NCBI RefSeq assembly: GCF_037940415.1
Contig: NZ_CP149798.1
Span: 248,001-312,000, forward strand
DNA from: Streptomyces sp. f51
GTDB taxonomy: Bacteria > Actinomycetota > Actinomycetes > Streptomycetales > Streptomycetaceae
DNA length: 64,000 nt
Reading direction: 5' to 3'
Part shown: one piece after another, positions 17,803-27,035 of the stretch
Numbering within the stretch: the first letter of the stretch is position 1
Layout of the letters: each line of letters begins with the position of its first letter
The notes under the pieces: model-generated
The model's input: only the letters and a program-made list of their open reading frames with translations
Databases searched by the model: none
What the model was told of the DNA's origin: nothing
Program-made: the position numbers and the translations under genes

Positions 17803-18510
17803 ATGACCACCACACTCATCACCGGAGCGAACAAGGGTCTCGGCTTCGAGACGGCCCGCCGGCTCGTGGCGGCGGGCCACACCGTCTACCTGGGCAGCCG
17901 CGACCCGGAACGCGGCCGGCGCGCCGCGGAGCGGCTCGGGGCGCGCCCCCTCGTCATCGACGTCACCGACGACGCGTCGGTCGCCGCGGCGGCGAAGACC
18001 GTCGAGGCGGAGGGCGGCCTGGACGTCCTGGTCAACAACGCCGGCGTCGAGGGACGCGGCGAGGGGAACACCGTGATCGGCCCGGCCGAGGTGACCGCCG
18101 GAATGATGCGCGAGCTGTTCGAGACGAACGTCTTCGGCGTCGTCCGCGTCACCCACGCCTTCCTGCCCCTGCTCCAGCGGTCCGCGGCGCCGGTCGTGGT
18201 GAACCTCAGCAGCGGCCTCGCCTCGCTGGAGCGCATCAGCGACCCCGCGAGCCCGACCCATTTCTACCCGGGCCTCGCCTATCCGGCCTCCAAGGCCGGC
18301 GTCAACATGATCACCGTGCAGTACGCGAAGGCGTTCCCCGGCATCCGCGTCAACGCGGTCGAGCCGGGCTACACCGCCACCGACCTGAACGGGAACACCG
18401 GCACGCAGACCGTGGAGGAGGGCGCCGAGATCATCGTACGGATGGCGCTCATCGGGCCGGACGGACCGACCGGCGGCTTCTTCGACGCGGCGGGCCCCGT
18501 TCCCTGGTGA
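17803..18510 (+). CDS. Short-chain dehydrogenase/reductase
   Basis: 235 aa. Classical SDR: dinucleotide-binding TGANKGLGFE at residues 7-16, VNNAG at ~78-82, catalytic Ser in NLSSG, and the YPASK active-site Tyr/Lys with the usual four-residue spacing. Arg in GSRDPERGR after beta-2 favours NADP(H). The C-terminus GPTGGFFDAAGPVPW is typical of carbonyl-reductase-like SDRs. The substrate is unknown. It is 102 bp from the divergent MmyB-like regulator, which probably controls it. Confidence 0.92.
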   Translation: MTTTLITGANKGLGFETARRLVAAGHTVYLGSRDPERGRRAAERLGARPLVIDVTDDASVAAAAKTVEAEGGLDVLVNNAGVEGRGEGNTVIGPAEVTAGMMRELFETNVFGVVRVTHAFLPLLQRSAAPVVVNLSSGLASLERISDPASPTHFYPGLAYPASKAGVNMITVQYAKAFPGIRVNAVEPGYTATDLNGNTGTQTVEEGAEIIVRMALIGPDGPTGGFFDAAGPVPW

Positions 18511-18568
18511 CCACGGCACCCACCCACACAAGGGAACACTTATTCGATTTCAGGGGTACGCTGGCTCC

Positions 18569-19195
18569 ATGGCCATGCATCTCCAGGGCTCCCTCTTCGA
18601 CCAGACCGACGAACTCCGTCTGGGCCCGCTCGACGGGCTCCGGCGCACGACGCTGGGCGACGGGGCCTGGATCGACCTGCTGCCGGGCTGGGTGAGCGGG
18701 GCCGACGAGCTCTTCACCCACCTCGCCGCCGAGGTCCCGTGGCGGGCCGAACGACGCCAGATGTACGAGCACGTGGTGGACGTACCCCGGCTGCTCGCGT
18801 ACTTCCGCGCGGGCGATCCCCTGCCGCACCCGGTCCTCGACGAGGCGAGGGACGCGCTGTCGGCGCACTACGCGGAGGAGCTGGGCGAGGCGTTCACCAC
18901 GGCCGGGCTCTGCTGCTACCGGGACGGCCGCGACAGCGTGGCCTGGCACGGGGACAGGATCGGCCGGGGTGCCCGCGAGGACACGATGGTCGCCATCGTG
19001 TCGGTGGGCGCCCCGCGCGACCTCCTGCTGCGGCCCCGCGGCGGCGGGGACACCGTCCGGCGTCCGCTGGGCCACGGCGACCTCATCGTCATGGGCGGCT
19101 CCTGCCAGCGCACCTGGGAGCACGCGATCCCCAAGACGGCGCGGGCCACTGGACCCCGGATCAGCGTTCAGTTCCGCCCGGACGGGGTGAGCTGA
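18569..19195 (+). CDS. AlkB-like Fe(II)/2-oxoglutarate dioxygenase
   Basis: 208 aa. Matches the AlkB family: the metal-binding HxD in SVAWHGDRIGRG, the distal His in TWEHAIPK, and the 2-oxoglutarate-binding Arg in GPRISVQFR, in correct order and spacing. The N-terminal QGSLFD and LPGW segments are also conserved among bacterial AlkB-like proteins. It should remove alkyl groups from nucleic acid bases by oxidative dealkylation. No clear SOS box was seen in the short upstream gap. It stands alone between the SDR and the TetR gene. Confidence 0.88.
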   Translation: MAMHLQGSLFDQTDELRLGPLDGLRRTTLGDGAWIDLLPGWVSGADELFTHLAAEVPWRAERRQMYEHVVDVPRLLAYFRAGDPLPHPVLDEARDALSAHYAEELGEAFTTAGLCCYRDGRDSVAWHGDRIGRGAREDTMVAIVSVGAPRDLLLRPRGGGDTVRRPLGHGDLIVMGGSCQRTWEHAIPKTARATGPRISVQFRPDGVS

Positions 19196-19213
19196 ACCGC
19201 GGGGCGTGGCCGA

Positions 19214-19831
19214 CTACGGAGCGAGCTGGGCCTGCACCGCGGGCGCGTAGCGGTCGACGATGTCGTCGACGGAGGTGGCGCGCAGATGCGAGCCCCGCGC
19301 GATCCCGTACATCACGCCGAGGCCGAGCAGCGTGCTCACGGCGAGTTCGGCGCGCAGCCCCGCGTCCCGGCCGCCGAGCCGCCCGGCGAGACGGTCGCTG
19401 ACCTGGGCGCGGAAGTTGGCCCGCAGGATCTCGCCCTGCTCCCCCTGGAGCGGGGCGAACACGATCCTCAGGACGGGGTCGGCACCGCGCTGGGTCTGGC
19501 CTTCGAGGAGATGGCGGACCATGTGCCGGCCGAGCTCCTCCAGGGGCGCGTCCAGCAGGGCCTCGGCGTCGGACTCGAAGGACATCACGCGGGCGAACAG
19601 CGCGTCCTTGTTGCCGAAGTACTTCAGGATCAGCGGCGGGCTCACCCCGGCCCGGTCGGCGACGGCCTTGAGCGTGATGTCCGCGTGCGCGTGCCGGGCC
19701 AGCAGATACCGGGCCGCCCGCAGGATCTCCGCCTTGCTGGCCTCGGCGTCACGACGGGGGGCGGGCGCGGCCTCCTGGTCCCGGGCCCGGGCGGCAGGGG
19801 ACGCCGCGAGACCGGAGTGCGGGGTGGTCAC
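19214..19831 (-). CDS. TetR-family repressor of the adjacent MFS pump
   Basis: 205 aa from GTG 19829-19831. The upstream GGAG overlaps the end of the MFS gene, so translation is probably coupled. After a polar leader the HTH is SKAEILRAARYLLARHAHADITLKAVADRAGVSPPLILKYFGNKDALF (residues ~33-80). The TetR_C-like ligand domain follows (FAPLQGEQGEILRANFRAQVSDRLAGRLGG). Order is MFS first, then tetR, as one operon; twin operators before the MFS gene are the likely targets, giving ligand-inducible efflux with autoregulation. Confidence 0.9.
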   Translation of the reverse strand: MTTPHSGLAASPAARARDQEAAPAPRRDAEASKAEILRAARYLLARHAHADITLKAVADRAGVSPPLILKYFGNKDALFARVMSFESDAEALLDAPLEELGRHMVRHLLEGQTQRGADPVLRIVFAPLQGEQGEILRANFRAQVSDRLAGRLGGRDAGLRAELAVSTLLGLGVMYGIARGSHLRATSVDDIVDRYAPAVQAQLAP

Positions 19832-19836
19832 GGTGT

Positions 19837-21282
19837 TCAGGCTCCTTCGAGCGCCTCGTCGCGGGGCGCGCCGGTCGGGCGGCCGGTTCGCGGGGTCTCG
19901 CGGGAGGCGGGGTCGGCGGGTATCGACAGTGCGGCGGCACAGGCCACCAGTGCGACGGTACCCGCCATGACGAAGGCCAGCAGATATCCGTGCAGGGTCG
20001 GCACCGGCGCGCCCGCGACCAGGCTCGTGTGGTGCACGAGCACGGCGGCCACGGCGGCACTGCACACGGCCTGCCCGATGGTGCGCATCAGCACGTTGAC
20101 GCCGTTGGCCGAGGCGGTCTGCCCGGCGGGCACGGCACGCAGGATCAGGGTGGGGAGCGCGGAGTAGGCGAAGGTCGTGCCGATCGAGCAGACCGTGGCG
20201 CCGAGGATGATCGCCCACAGGTCGCGGCTGTCGGCGATCCGCAGGACGTACCCGGAGGCGATGATCGCCGTGCCGAGGGCCAGGGTGATCCGGGGGCCGC
20301 GGGCCGCGGATATGCGCGCCGAGACGGGCGAGAGCAGCAGCATCGTCACCCCGCCGGGCAGCAGGCACAGGCCGGTGGCCACGATGGACAGGCCCAGACC
20401 GTAGCCGGTGGCCGTGGGCGCCTGTACCAGCTGGGCGGTGACCAGCGAGTTGCCGTAGAAGGAGAAGCCGGTCAGCAGCGCGGCGATGTGGGGCAGGGCG
20501 ACCCGGGGGCGGGCGGCGAGCTTCAGGTCGACCAGGGGGCGTTCGGCGCGCAGCTGCTGGCGCCACCACAGGGCGAGGATCGCGGCGCAGGCGGCGAACA
20601 GGGCGAGGATCCTCGGGCTGGTCCAGCCCCAGGTGCCGCCCTGGGACACGGCGAGCAGCAGACACACGAGACCGGCGGCCAGGCCCAGCGCGCCCGGCGT
20701 GTCGAAGCGGCCGGGCTCCCGTACGGGCGACTCGCGCACCGCCCACCAGGCCAGTGCCGTGCCGAAGACGCCGAGCGCGGTCGTCGCCCAGAACATGACG
20801 TGCCAGTTGGCGTACTGCACCACGAGGGCGGCGAGCGGGAGGCCGAGGGCGGCGCCGATGCCCACGGTGGAGCTCATCAGCGCGACGGCGGAACCGGTGC
20901 GCTCCGGCGGCAGCTCGTCGCGCAGGATGCTGATCGAGAGCGGGACGACGGCGGCGGCCGCGCCCTGAAGCGCCCGGGCCACGATCAGGATGCCGATCTG
21001 GGAGGTCAGCGCGCACATCAGCGAGCCGACGGTCATCATCCCGAGGGCCATGAGCAGCACGCGCCGCTTGCCGTACATGTCTCCGGCACGGCCCAGGACG
21101 GGGGTGAGCACCGCTCCGGCGAGCAGGGTCGCCGTCACCATCCAGGAGACCGCGCCCGCCGAGGCCCCGGTCAGCCGGGGCAGATCGGGCAGCAGCGGGA
21201 CGACGACCGTCTGCATGACGGCCATGAGGATCCCGCCGAACGCCAGGACAGGGATCGCGAGCCGCTCGCGCAGGGCCGCCAT
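19837..21282 (-). CDS. MFS drug-efflux transporter (DHA2/EmrB-QacA type)
   Basis: 481 aa from ATG 21280-21282, with GGAG 5 nt upstream; a GTG 6 bp earlier overlaps that GGAG and is less likely. Fourteen hydrophobic segments can be seen. Motif A between TM2 and TM3 is GRAGDMYGKRRVLL, and the TM4-TM5 region reads ARALQGAAAAVVPLSISILRDELPPERTGSAVALMSSTVGIGAALGLPLAA (motif C-like), as expected for 14-TM proton antiporters. It should export a hydrophobic toxic compound. It is first in an operon with tetR and has two perfect operators 30-70 bp upstream. Confidence 0.92.
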   Translation of the reverse strand: MAALRERLAIPVLAFGGILMAVMQTVVVPLLPDLPRLTGASAGAVSWMVTATLLAGAVLTPVLGRAGDMYGKRRVLLMALGMMTVGSLMCALTSQIGILIVARALQGAAAAVVPLSISILRDELPPERTGSAVALMSSTVGIGAALGLPLAALVVQYANWHVMFWATTALGVFGTALAWWAVRESPVREPGRFDTPGALGLAAGLVCLLLAVSQGGTWGWTSPRILALFAACAAILALWWRQQLRAERPLVDLKLAARPRVALPHIAALLTGFSFYGNSLVTAQLVQAPTATGYGLGLSIVATGLCLLPGGVTMLLLSPVSARISAARGPRITLALGTAIIASGYVLRIADSRDLWAIILGATVCSIGTTFAYSALPTLILRAVPAGQTASANGVNVLMRTIGQAVCSAAVAAVLVHHTSLVAGAPVPTLHGYLLAFVMAGTVALVACAAALSIPADPASRETPRTGRPTGAPRDEALEGA

Positions 21283-21311
21283 CGGCACTCCAGAAGTAGA
21301 CGTGAAAAAGG

Positions 21312-21352
21312 GGTGAATGACAATTCACCTTATCGGTGAATCGCCATTCACC
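21312..21352. promoter_or_regulatory. Twin perfect operators GGTGAAT-N4-ATTCACC
   Basis: GGTGAAT-GACA-ATTCACC (21312-21329) and GGTGAAT-CGCC-ATTCACC (21335-21352) are two identical 18-bp inverted repeats, 23 bp apart start to start, just upstream of the MFS-tetR operon. The half-sites are perfect and only the spacers differ, so they are almost certainly the binding sites of the TetR protein encoded in the operon. Confidence 0.85.
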
Positions 21353-21394
21353 CCAAGCGGGATCCGCTTCCGGGGCGGGCGGCCTCGGGCACCG

Positions 21395-22597
21395 CTACCT
21401 CCGGGCGCGCGCCTGTACTCCGCGGGCGACCCTGGGGCCGAGCCAGCGCTTGAGGCGGCGCAGCGCCTCCAGCCGGCCGGCGGCGCGGTCGATGCGGTAG
21501 TAGAGCTGCGGCGGGACGTACGGGAGCAGCGGCGAGTGGCGCTGTCCGAGCAGGGCGAACATCTGCGCCGGCGGAAGCCCGATGTAGCGGGGCAGGTTCT
21601 CGTACCACCGGGCGCTGTGGCGGGCCGCGCTCTGCACGGACAGGAGCTCGGCCCTGCGTTCTCGTCCGTAGCCGGTCAGGGCGGTTTCGAGGTCCTGGTG
21701 CCCACGCAGCGCCCGCGCCAGGCAGATGGCGTCCTCCAGGGCGAGGGTGGTGCCGGCGCCGATCGAGTAGTGGGTGGTGTGGGCGGCGTCGCCGAGCAGG
21801 ACGAGGTTGCCCCGGTGCCAGGTCCGGTTGGTCAGGGTGCGGAACGTGAGCCACTGGGCGGCGCCGTCGGACTGCGCCCGGCCGATCAGCCCGTGCCCGT
21901 CCAGCAGGCTCGCGAAGAGCTTCTCCAGCGTCGCGAGCCCCTCGGTCTCGCCCGCGGTGTCGAGCCCGAGGCCCCTCCAGGTCTCCGGGGAGCACTCGAT
22001 GACCAGGGTGCTCCGGTCGTCCCCGAAGCGGTAGGCGTAGCACCAGATCCAGCCGTGGTCCGTCTCCACGAAGGAGAAGGTGAAGGAGTCGAAGACCTTG
22101 GTCGTGCCGAGCCAGATGTAGCGGTTGCGGCCGCGCTCGATCTCGCTGCCGAAGTGGTCGGCGTGATGTTCGCGCAGAGCGCTGTTGATGCCGTCCCCGG
22201 CGACGACGAGGTCGGCGTCGGGCAGCCGGTCGGGCGTGATCTCGCTCTCGTAGGCGACGCGGACCCCCAGGGACCGGGCCCGTTCGGCGAGCAGGTCGAG
22301 CATCCGGCGGCGGCCGATGCCGAACCCCTCGTCCCCGGGGGCCACGGTCGTGCGGGTGCCGACGTGGGCGACGCCGTCCGTCCAGCTCACCGAGTTCTCG
22401 CCGACGGCGAGCGCGGACGCCGGGTCGCCCTCGCGCAGTTTGTCGAGCAGGCCCGCCCAGTAGGTCACGCCCCAGCCGTAGGTCGATCCGGCCGGGTTCC
22501 TCTCGTGGACGGTGATGTCATGGGACGGGTCCTGGAGCTTCATCAGGATCGAGAAGTACAGGCTTGCGGGTCCGCCACCGACGCACGCGATCTTCAC
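21395..22597 (-). CDS. FAD-dependent monooxygenase
   Basis: 400 aa from GTG 22595-22597, with GGGGAG 6-7 nt upstream. VKIACVGGGPASLYFSILMKL is the N-terminal Rossmann FAD motif, followed by DITVHERNPAGSTYGWGVTYW. DADLVVAGDGINSALREHHADHFG is the DG motif and GNLVLLGDAAHTTHYSIGAGTTLALEDA is the GD motif, so it is a class A flavin hydroxylase. The GSTYGWGV and WGVT segments resemble salicylyl-CoA 5-hydroxylase and the monooxygenase half of anthraniloyl-CoA monooxygenase, so an aromatic CoA ester or similar ring is a reasonable substrate guess. It ends 113 bp from the MFS start and has no enzyme partner nearby. Confidence 0.85.
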   Translation of the reverse strand: MKIACVGGGPASLYFSILMKLQDPSHDITVHERNPAGSTYGWGVTYWAGLLDKLREGDPASALAVGENSVSWTDGVAHVGTRTTVAPGDEGFGIGRRRMLDLLAERARSLGVRVAYESEITPDRLPDADLVVAGDGINSALREHHADHFGSEIERGRNRYIWLGTTKVFDSFTFSFVETDHGWIWCYAYRFGDDRSTLVIECSPETWRGLGLDTAGETEGLATLEKLFASLLDGHGLIGRAQSDGAAQWLTFRTLTNRTWHRGNLVLLGDAAHTTHYSIGAGTTLALEDAICLARALRGHQDLETALTGYGRERRAELLSVQSAARHSARWYENLPRYIGLPPAQMFALLGQRHSPLLPYVPPQLYYRIDRAAGRLEALRRLKRWLGPRVARGVQARARR

Positions 22598-22935
22598 GCG
22601 CACTCCCCTATGTTGCACAATGCGGTCAATTGATCACGAAGGGTAGCAGGGGGCGCAACGCCCGTGTTTCACGCCAGATCGCGCGCGTGAACCACGCCAC
22701 CGACCGGGGGCGGCGGCAGCAAGATCATCACCACGGGGCCCCGCCGCCGGAAGATCTCCGTCCGCGGACAGGTGGCGACCACCCCGGACAACAAGATCAT
22801 CTTTGTTCAATCCTGCATGACATATACGGGATTGTCCGGATCGCAGCCAACCGACATGCGCGGATTTCTCCGGCTCTTTGACGACCCGATAGGCATATCG
22901 GGTCATCAACACAGCTGATCACAGGAGGTCTCCGC
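22598..22935. other. Promoter region upstream of the tyrosinase operon
   Basis: 338 bp between the divergent monooxygenase and melC1. It holds a 10-bp direct repeat CAAGATCATC at 22720-22729 and 22792-22801, an inverted repeat CAATCC/GGATTG at 22808-22834 with a 15-nt spacer around an AT-rich CATATAC segment, and an AT-rich stretch before the GGAGG of melC1. These are plausible promoter and regulator sites; no gene was seen. Confidence 0.5.
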
Positions 22936-23340
22936 ATGCCGGAGCTCACTCGTCGCCGCGCTCTCGGAGCCGTCGGCGCGCTCGCCGCGGCCGCAGGTGC
23001 CCAGGCCCTCACCACGTCCTCCGCGTCCGCGGCACCGAACGGACCGGCCAGGGCGTCGCACTCCATGGACGGGCACCACCACGGCGGCCCGGAGTCCTTC
23101 GACGAGGTCTTCAAGGGGCGGCACATAGAAGGCCGCCCGATGACCGGCGGCGGTCACCATCACATGGGCGGATACGCGGTGTTCGTCGACGGCGTGGAGC
23201 TGCACGTGATGAGCAACGCCGACGGCAGCTGGATCAGCGTCGTCAGCCACTACGCGCCGGTGCCCACCCCCCGCGACGCGGCCCGCGCCGCCGTCGTGGA
23301 ACTCCAGGGCGCACCGCTCGTGCCCTTCGCCGCCAACTGA
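22936..23340 (+). CDS. melC1: Tyrosinase copper chaperone MelC1
   Basis: 134 aa. A twin-arginine signal ([27 protein letters not shown]) is followed by the MelC1 domain: His-rich [25 protein letters not shown] and [23 protein letters not shown], ending in [18 protein letters not shown]. MelC1 binds apo-tyrosinase, delivers copper and carries the signal-less MelC2 out of the cell through Tat as a complex. The ATG follows ACAGGAGGTCTCCGC, an excellent ribosome-binding site. melC2 follows after 33 bp. Confidence 0.96.
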   Translation: MPELTRRRALGAVGALAAAAGAQALTTSSASAAPNGPARASHSMDGHHHGGPESFDEVFKGRHIEGRPMTGGGHHHMGGYAVFVDGVELHVMSNADGSWISVVSHYAPVPTPRDAARAAVVELQGAPLVPFAAN

Positions 23341-23373
23341 ACCACCCCGCAAGCAGATCGTGGAGTCCCGCAC

Positions 23374-24198
23374 ATGACCGTACGCAAGAACCAGGCGAAC
23401 CTGACCGCCGACGAGAAGCGGCGATTCGTCGACGCGCTGCTGAAGCTGAAGCGCAGCGGCACGTACGACACCTTCGTCACCACGCACAACGCCTTCATCG
23501 TCGGCGACACGGACAACGGCGAGCGGACGGGCCACCGTTCACCCTCGTTCCTGCCCTGGCACCGCAGATTCCTCCTGGAGTTCGAGCGGGCCCTCCAGTC
23601 CGTCGACCCCTCGGTGGCGCTGCCCTACTGGGACTGGAGCAGCGACCGCACCACGCGGGCGTCGCTGTGGGCGCCCGACTTCCTCGGCGGTACCGGACGC
23701 AGCCTGGACGGCCGGGTGATGGACGGCCCGTTCGCCGCCTCCGCGGGCAACTGGCCGATCAACGTCCGTGTGGACGCGCGCACTTACCTGCGCCGGTCGC
23801 TGGGCACCGGGGTCCGGGAACTGCCGACCCGCGCCGAGGTCGAGTCCGTGCTCGCCATGTCGACGTACGACATGGCGCCCTGGAACAGCGCCTCGGACGG
23901 CTTCCGCAACCACCTCGAAGGCTGGCGGGGTGTCAACCTCCACAACCGGGTGCACGTCTGGGTCGGCGGCCAGATGTCCACCGGCGTCTCCCCCAACGAC
24001 CCGGTGTTCTGGCTCCACCACGCCTTCATCGACCGGCTCTGGGCCCAGTGGCAGCGGCGTCACCCCGACTCCGGCTATCTCCCGCTCGCGGGCACCCCGG
24101 ACGTCATCGACATCGGCGAGACGATGAAGCCGTGGAACGACACACGTCCGTCCGATCTGCTCGACCACAGCAAGTACTACACGTTCGACACCGTCTGA
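23374..24198 (+). CDS. melC2: Tyrosinase MelC2
   Basis: 274 aa, the usual Streptomyces length. All six copper ligands are visible: His38 (TTHNAF), His54 (GHRSPS) and His63 (LPWHRRF) for CuA, and the two His of LHNRVHVWV plus the His of WLHHAFIDRLW for CuB. It oxidises tyrosine and DOPA to quinones, giving melanin. It has no signal peptide, consistent with hitch-hiking export on MelC1. It is the second gene of the operon and is followed by a hairpin overlapping the stop codon. Confidence 0.97.
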   Translation: MTVRKNQANLTADEKRRFVDALLKLKRSGTYDTFVTTHNAFIVGDTDNGERTGHRSPSFLPWHRRFLLEFERALQSVDPSVALPYWDWSSDRTTRASLWAPDFLGGTGRSLDGRVMDGPFAASAGNWPINVRVDARTYLRRSLGTGVRELPTRAEVESVLAMSTYDMAPWNSASDGFRNHLEGWRGVNLHNRVHVWVGGQMSTGVSPNDPVFWLHHAFIDRLWAQWQRRHPDSGYLPLAGTPDVIDIGETMKPWNDTRPSDLLDHSKYYTFDTV

Positions 24199-24222
24199 TC
24201 CCGGCCGCGCCGGCCGTGATCA
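24197..24222. terminator. Hairpin after melC2
   Basis: GATCCCGGCCG and CGGCCGTGATC form a stem with one mismatch around a CGC loop, starting at the melC2 stop codon. It lies between the convergent melC2 and RNase HI genes and could serve both. Confidence 0.5.
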
Positions 24223-24231
24223 CCGGGAGGG

Positions 24232-24939
24232 TCAGGCCCCGCCCTGTGCCTCGGTCCGGCACTCCGGGTGGCCCCAGCCCTGGGCGTTCTTGGCGATGGG
24301 CTCGCCCGCGGCGTAGGAACGCCCGCACACACAACGGCCGTTGAACTTGGCCTTGATGGTGCGGCTCGACGTGCCCGGCCGGGACGCCCCGGCCGCGGGA
24401 CGGCGGCGCGCGGCGCCCGAGGACTTCGGGGTGTCGGGGGAGGCGGGCGGCTCCGGGGAGCCGAGGTCACTGCCCGCGGCCTGCTGCACCACGGCGGCCT
24501 GGCTGGCGGCACGGTCGGCGAAGTCGTTCAGCCGGTCGCCGTCGACCTGGTGGGCGGGAACGTAGCGGAACTCCACCGTGCGGCCGGTGAGCAGTTCGTC
24601 GATCCGGGCCACCAGTTCCTGGTTGGCGACGGGCTTGCCCGCGGCCGTCTTCCAGCCCTTGCGCTTCCAGCCCGGCAGCCAGGTGGTGACGGCCTTCATC
24701 GCGTACTGGGAGTCCATCCGGATCTCCAGTGGCACCTCGGGCGCGACGGCCGTCAACAGGCGTTCCAGCGCCGTCAGTTCGGCGACGTTGTTGGTCGCCG
24801 TGCCCAGCGGTCCGGCCTCCCAGCGGGTGGGGGCCTCGTCCCCGTCGGCGACGACCCAGGCCCATCCAGCGGGTCCCGGGTTTCCCTTCGAAGCCCCGTC
24901 ACAGGCGGCAACAACGCGTTCAGGCATGGCCCCGATCAT
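24232..24939 (-). CDS. Type 1 ribonuclease HI with C-terminal cysteine extension
   Basis: 235 aa from ATG 24937-24939, or 231 aa from ATG 24925-24927. The RNase H domain (residues ~5-150) has the catalytic Asp in [14 protein letters not shown], Glu in [10 protein letters not shown], Asp in [10 protein letters not shown] and final Asp in NDFADRAAS, so it should cleave RNA in RNA-DNA hybrids. [17 protein letters not shown] replaces the usual VKGHAGH loop. An ~80-residue tail, Pro/Ala-rich then [25 protein letters not shown], is unusual: C-x-C and H-x-x-C could hold a zinc ion and help nucleic acid binding (inference). It is not the standard cytoplasmic rnhA length. Confidence 0.9.
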   Translation of the reverse strand: MIGAMPERVVAACDGASKGNPGPAGWAWVVADGDEAPTRWEAGPLGTATNNVAELTALERLLTAVAPEVPLEIRMDSQYAMKAVTTWLPGWKRKGWKTAAGKPVANQELVARIDELLTGRTVEFRYVPAHQVDGDRLNDFADRAASQAAVVQQAAGSDLGSPEPPASPDTPKSSGAARRRPAAGASRPGTSSRTIKAKFNGRCVCGRSYAAGEPIAKNAQGWGHPECRTEAQGGA

Positions 24940-25007
24940 GCCACGCCCCGCCCGGGGTCCGCGCACGGGCACGGGCCCCGGTCACCTCCGAGGACGCCGG
25001 ACGTGCG

Positions 25008-25805
25008 TCAGGACACATCCGCCATGCCGGGCATCTCGCCCTGCGTCGTCTTCATGTCGATCACGGAGAACGACGCGCCCTGCGGGTCGCTCAGCGCGGC
25101 GAACCGGCCGAACGGGCTGTCCATCGGACCGAAGCGCAGCACCGCGCCCCGGGCCGTCGCCTTGGCCACCGCGTCGTCGCAGTTCTCGACGCCGAAGTAG
25201 ACGTTGACGTACGAGGGCACCTCGGGCGGGAAGTCGTCCGTCATCCTCATCCGGCCGAGGACCGGGTTCCCGCCGATGTTGAAGACGCGGAAGTCGACGG
25301 CGTCGTCCTGCACCTGCTGGGCGGTGAAGGGGAAGACGGCGGGGAAGAAGGCGTCGGACTTCTCCGGCTCGCGGGTGAACACCTCGGCCCAGGCGTACGC
25401 TCCGGGGTCGCCGATCGACTCGAAGCCCTCGTGGACTCCCGCCTGCCAGACGCCGAAGACGGCCCCGCCGGGGTCCCGGGCCAGCGCCATGGTGCCGAAG
25501 TCGCCCACCTGCATCGGCTCCATCAGCACCTCGCCGCCCTCGCTCCTGATCTTCTCGGCGGTCGCGGCGGCGTCGGGCGAGGCGAAGTACAGACACCAGG
25601 CGGACTGGCCCTCCTGGCCCGGCATCGGCGGCACCACGGCGGCCACCGCCTTGCCGCCGGAGTAGGCCTGCGTGTAGTTCCCGTACTCCGAGGACGCCTC
25701 GCCGAACGTCCAGCCGAGCACGTCCCCGTAGAAGCTCTTGGCCCCTTCGACATCGCTGAACATCGCGTCCGCCCAGCAGGGCGTTCCTTCAGGCTGTACG
25801 GCCAT
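25008..25805 (-). CDS. VOC-family (glyoxalase-like) protein, two domains
   Basis: 265 aa from ATG 25803-25805, preceded by GGAGAAGG. Two VOC modules are visible: [28 protein letters not shown]... to [11 protein letters not shown], and [22 protein letters not shown]... to [12 protein letters not shown]. The arrangement is that of Streptomyces VOC proteins related to antibiotic-binding or dioxygenase families. The metal ligands typical of enzymes are not clearly conserved, so the activity is unknown. It is divergent from the alcohol dehydrogenase gene at 25947. Confidence 0.85.
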   Translation of the reverse strand: MAVQPEGTPCWADAMFSDVEGAKSFYGDVLGWTFGEASSEYGNYTQAYSGGKAVAAVVPPMPGQEGQSAWCLYFASPDAAATAEKIRSEGGEVLMEPMQVGDFGTMALARDPGGAVFGVWQAGVHEGFESIGDPGAYAWAEVFTREPEKSDAFFPAVFPFTAQQVQDDAVDFRVFNIGGNPVLGRMRMTDDFPPEVPSYVNVYFGVENCDDAVAKATARGAVLRFGPMDSPFGRFAALSDPQGASFSVIDMKTTQGEMPGMADVS

Positions 25806-25946
25806 GACCCGACCTTCTCCTGTCCGGTGAACGGTTGCGCTGCTCACGCTAGCCAGGCTTCAAGCGGGCCGCGCGCCGAAGCGCCGGGCCCGCAGGACAC
25901 TGGAGAGCGGGCCGACCTGGCAGGCGACGGGACGGGGCACGGGATC

Positions 25947-26963
25947 ATGCGGGCGTGGGAAGTGGTGACACCGGGGCCGATCGAGGGCGAGCCGCTGCGC
26001 CTCACCGACAGACCGGTGCCGGTGCCCCGGCCCGGTGAACTCCTGGTGCACGTCCGCGCCTGCGGGGTGTGCCGCACCGATCTGCACGTCGCCGAGGGGG
26101 ACCTGCCCGTACACCGGGCGCACGTGACCCCCGGCCACGAGGTCGTCGGTGTGGTCGCGGCGACCGGCGGCGCGGTGAGCGGATTCGTGCCCGGCGACCG
26201 GGTCGGGGTCGCCTGGCTGCGCCGTACGGACGGCACCTGCGGGTATTGCCTGCGCGGGGCCGAGAACCTGTGTCCCGCGTCCGAGTACACCGGCTGGGAC
26301 GCCGACGGCGGATACGCGGAGTACACGACCGTGCCCGCCGCCTTCGCCCACCGGCTGCCCGAGGGCGTGGACGACGTCGCCCTGGCACCCCTGCTGTGCG
26401 CGGGCATCATCGGCCACCGGGCGCTGCGCAGGGCCGCGCTGCCGCCGGGCGGCAGGCTCGGGCTGTACGGCTTCGGCGGCAGCGACCACCTGTGCGCGCA
26501 GCTCGCGCTCGCCGAGGGCGCCACCGTGCACGTGCTGACCCGTGATCCGGCCGCGCGCCGGCTGGCGCTCTCCCTGGGGGCCGCGTCCGCCCGCGGGGCG
26601 TACGACGAGCCGCCCGAACCGCTGGACGGCGCGATCCTGTTCGCGCCGGTCGGTGATCTCGTCCCGGTCGCCCTGCGGGCACTGGACCGGGGCGGTGTCC
26701 TGGCCGTCGCCGGCATCCATCTGAGCGACATTCCGCCGCTCCGCTACGAGAGCGACCTCTTCTACGAGAAGGAGCTGCGCAGCGTCACGGCCAACACACG
26801 GGAGGACGCCAGGGACTTTCTCGGACTGGCGGCCCGCCACGGCATCCGCGCCACGACCCACGCCTATCCGCTGGAGCGGGCGCCGCAGGCTCTGCGGGAT
26901 CTCAAGGCGGGCCGCTTCGACGGGGCGGCGGTCCTGGTGAACGACCGCCCGCCCCAGGACTGA
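25947..26963 (+). CDS. Zinc-dependent alcohol dehydrogenase
   Basis: 338 aa. GroES-like N-terminal domain with catalytic zinc ligands in [10 protein letters not shown] and GHEVVG, and structural zinc cysteines in [12 protein letters not shown], of which three are obvious. The Rossmann domain contains [30 protein letters not shown]. This matches the AdhA/YahK-like subfamily often annotated as alcohol dehydrogenase catalytic domain protein in actinobacteria. It should oxidise alcohols or reduce aldehydes with NAD(P). There is no strong Shine-Dalgarno before the ATG. It is monocistronic, with the phosphatase gene starting 72 bp later. Confidence 0.88.
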   Translation: MRAWEVVTPGPIEGEPLRLTDRPVPVPRPGELLVHVRACGVCRTDLHVAEGDLPVHRAHVTPGHEVVGVVAATGGAVSGFVPGDRVGVAWLRRTDGTCGYCLRGAENLCPASEYTGWDADGGYAEYTTVPAAFAHRLPEGVDDVALAPLLCAGIIGHRALRRAALPPGGRLGLYGFGGSDHLCAQLALAEGATVHVLTRDPAARRLALSLGAASARGAYDEPPEPLDGAILFAPVGDLVPVALRALDRGGVLAVAGIHLSDIPPLRYESDLFYEKELRSVTANTREDARDFLGLAARHGIRATTHAYPLERAPQALRDLKAGRFDGAAVLVNDRPPQD

Positions 26964-27035
26964 GCATGCGGGCCGGCCACCCCCGTGCGTGGATGGACCC
27001 AGGGTGTGCTGCTGGTGTGCTGCTGTGGAGGTGCG

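Noticed and set aside
18511..18568. Possible SOS (LexA) box upstream of the AlkB-like gene
   Set aside because: GAACACTTATTCGATTT has only fragments of the actinobacterial consensus TCGAAC-N4-GTTCGA and no symmetry.
22936..24198. Tyrosinase operon as part of a larger pigment or antibiotic cluster
   Set aside because: Neighbours are a flavin monooxygenase and RNase HI with no PKS, NRPS or tailoring set; melC1-melC2 is normally a stand-alone operon.
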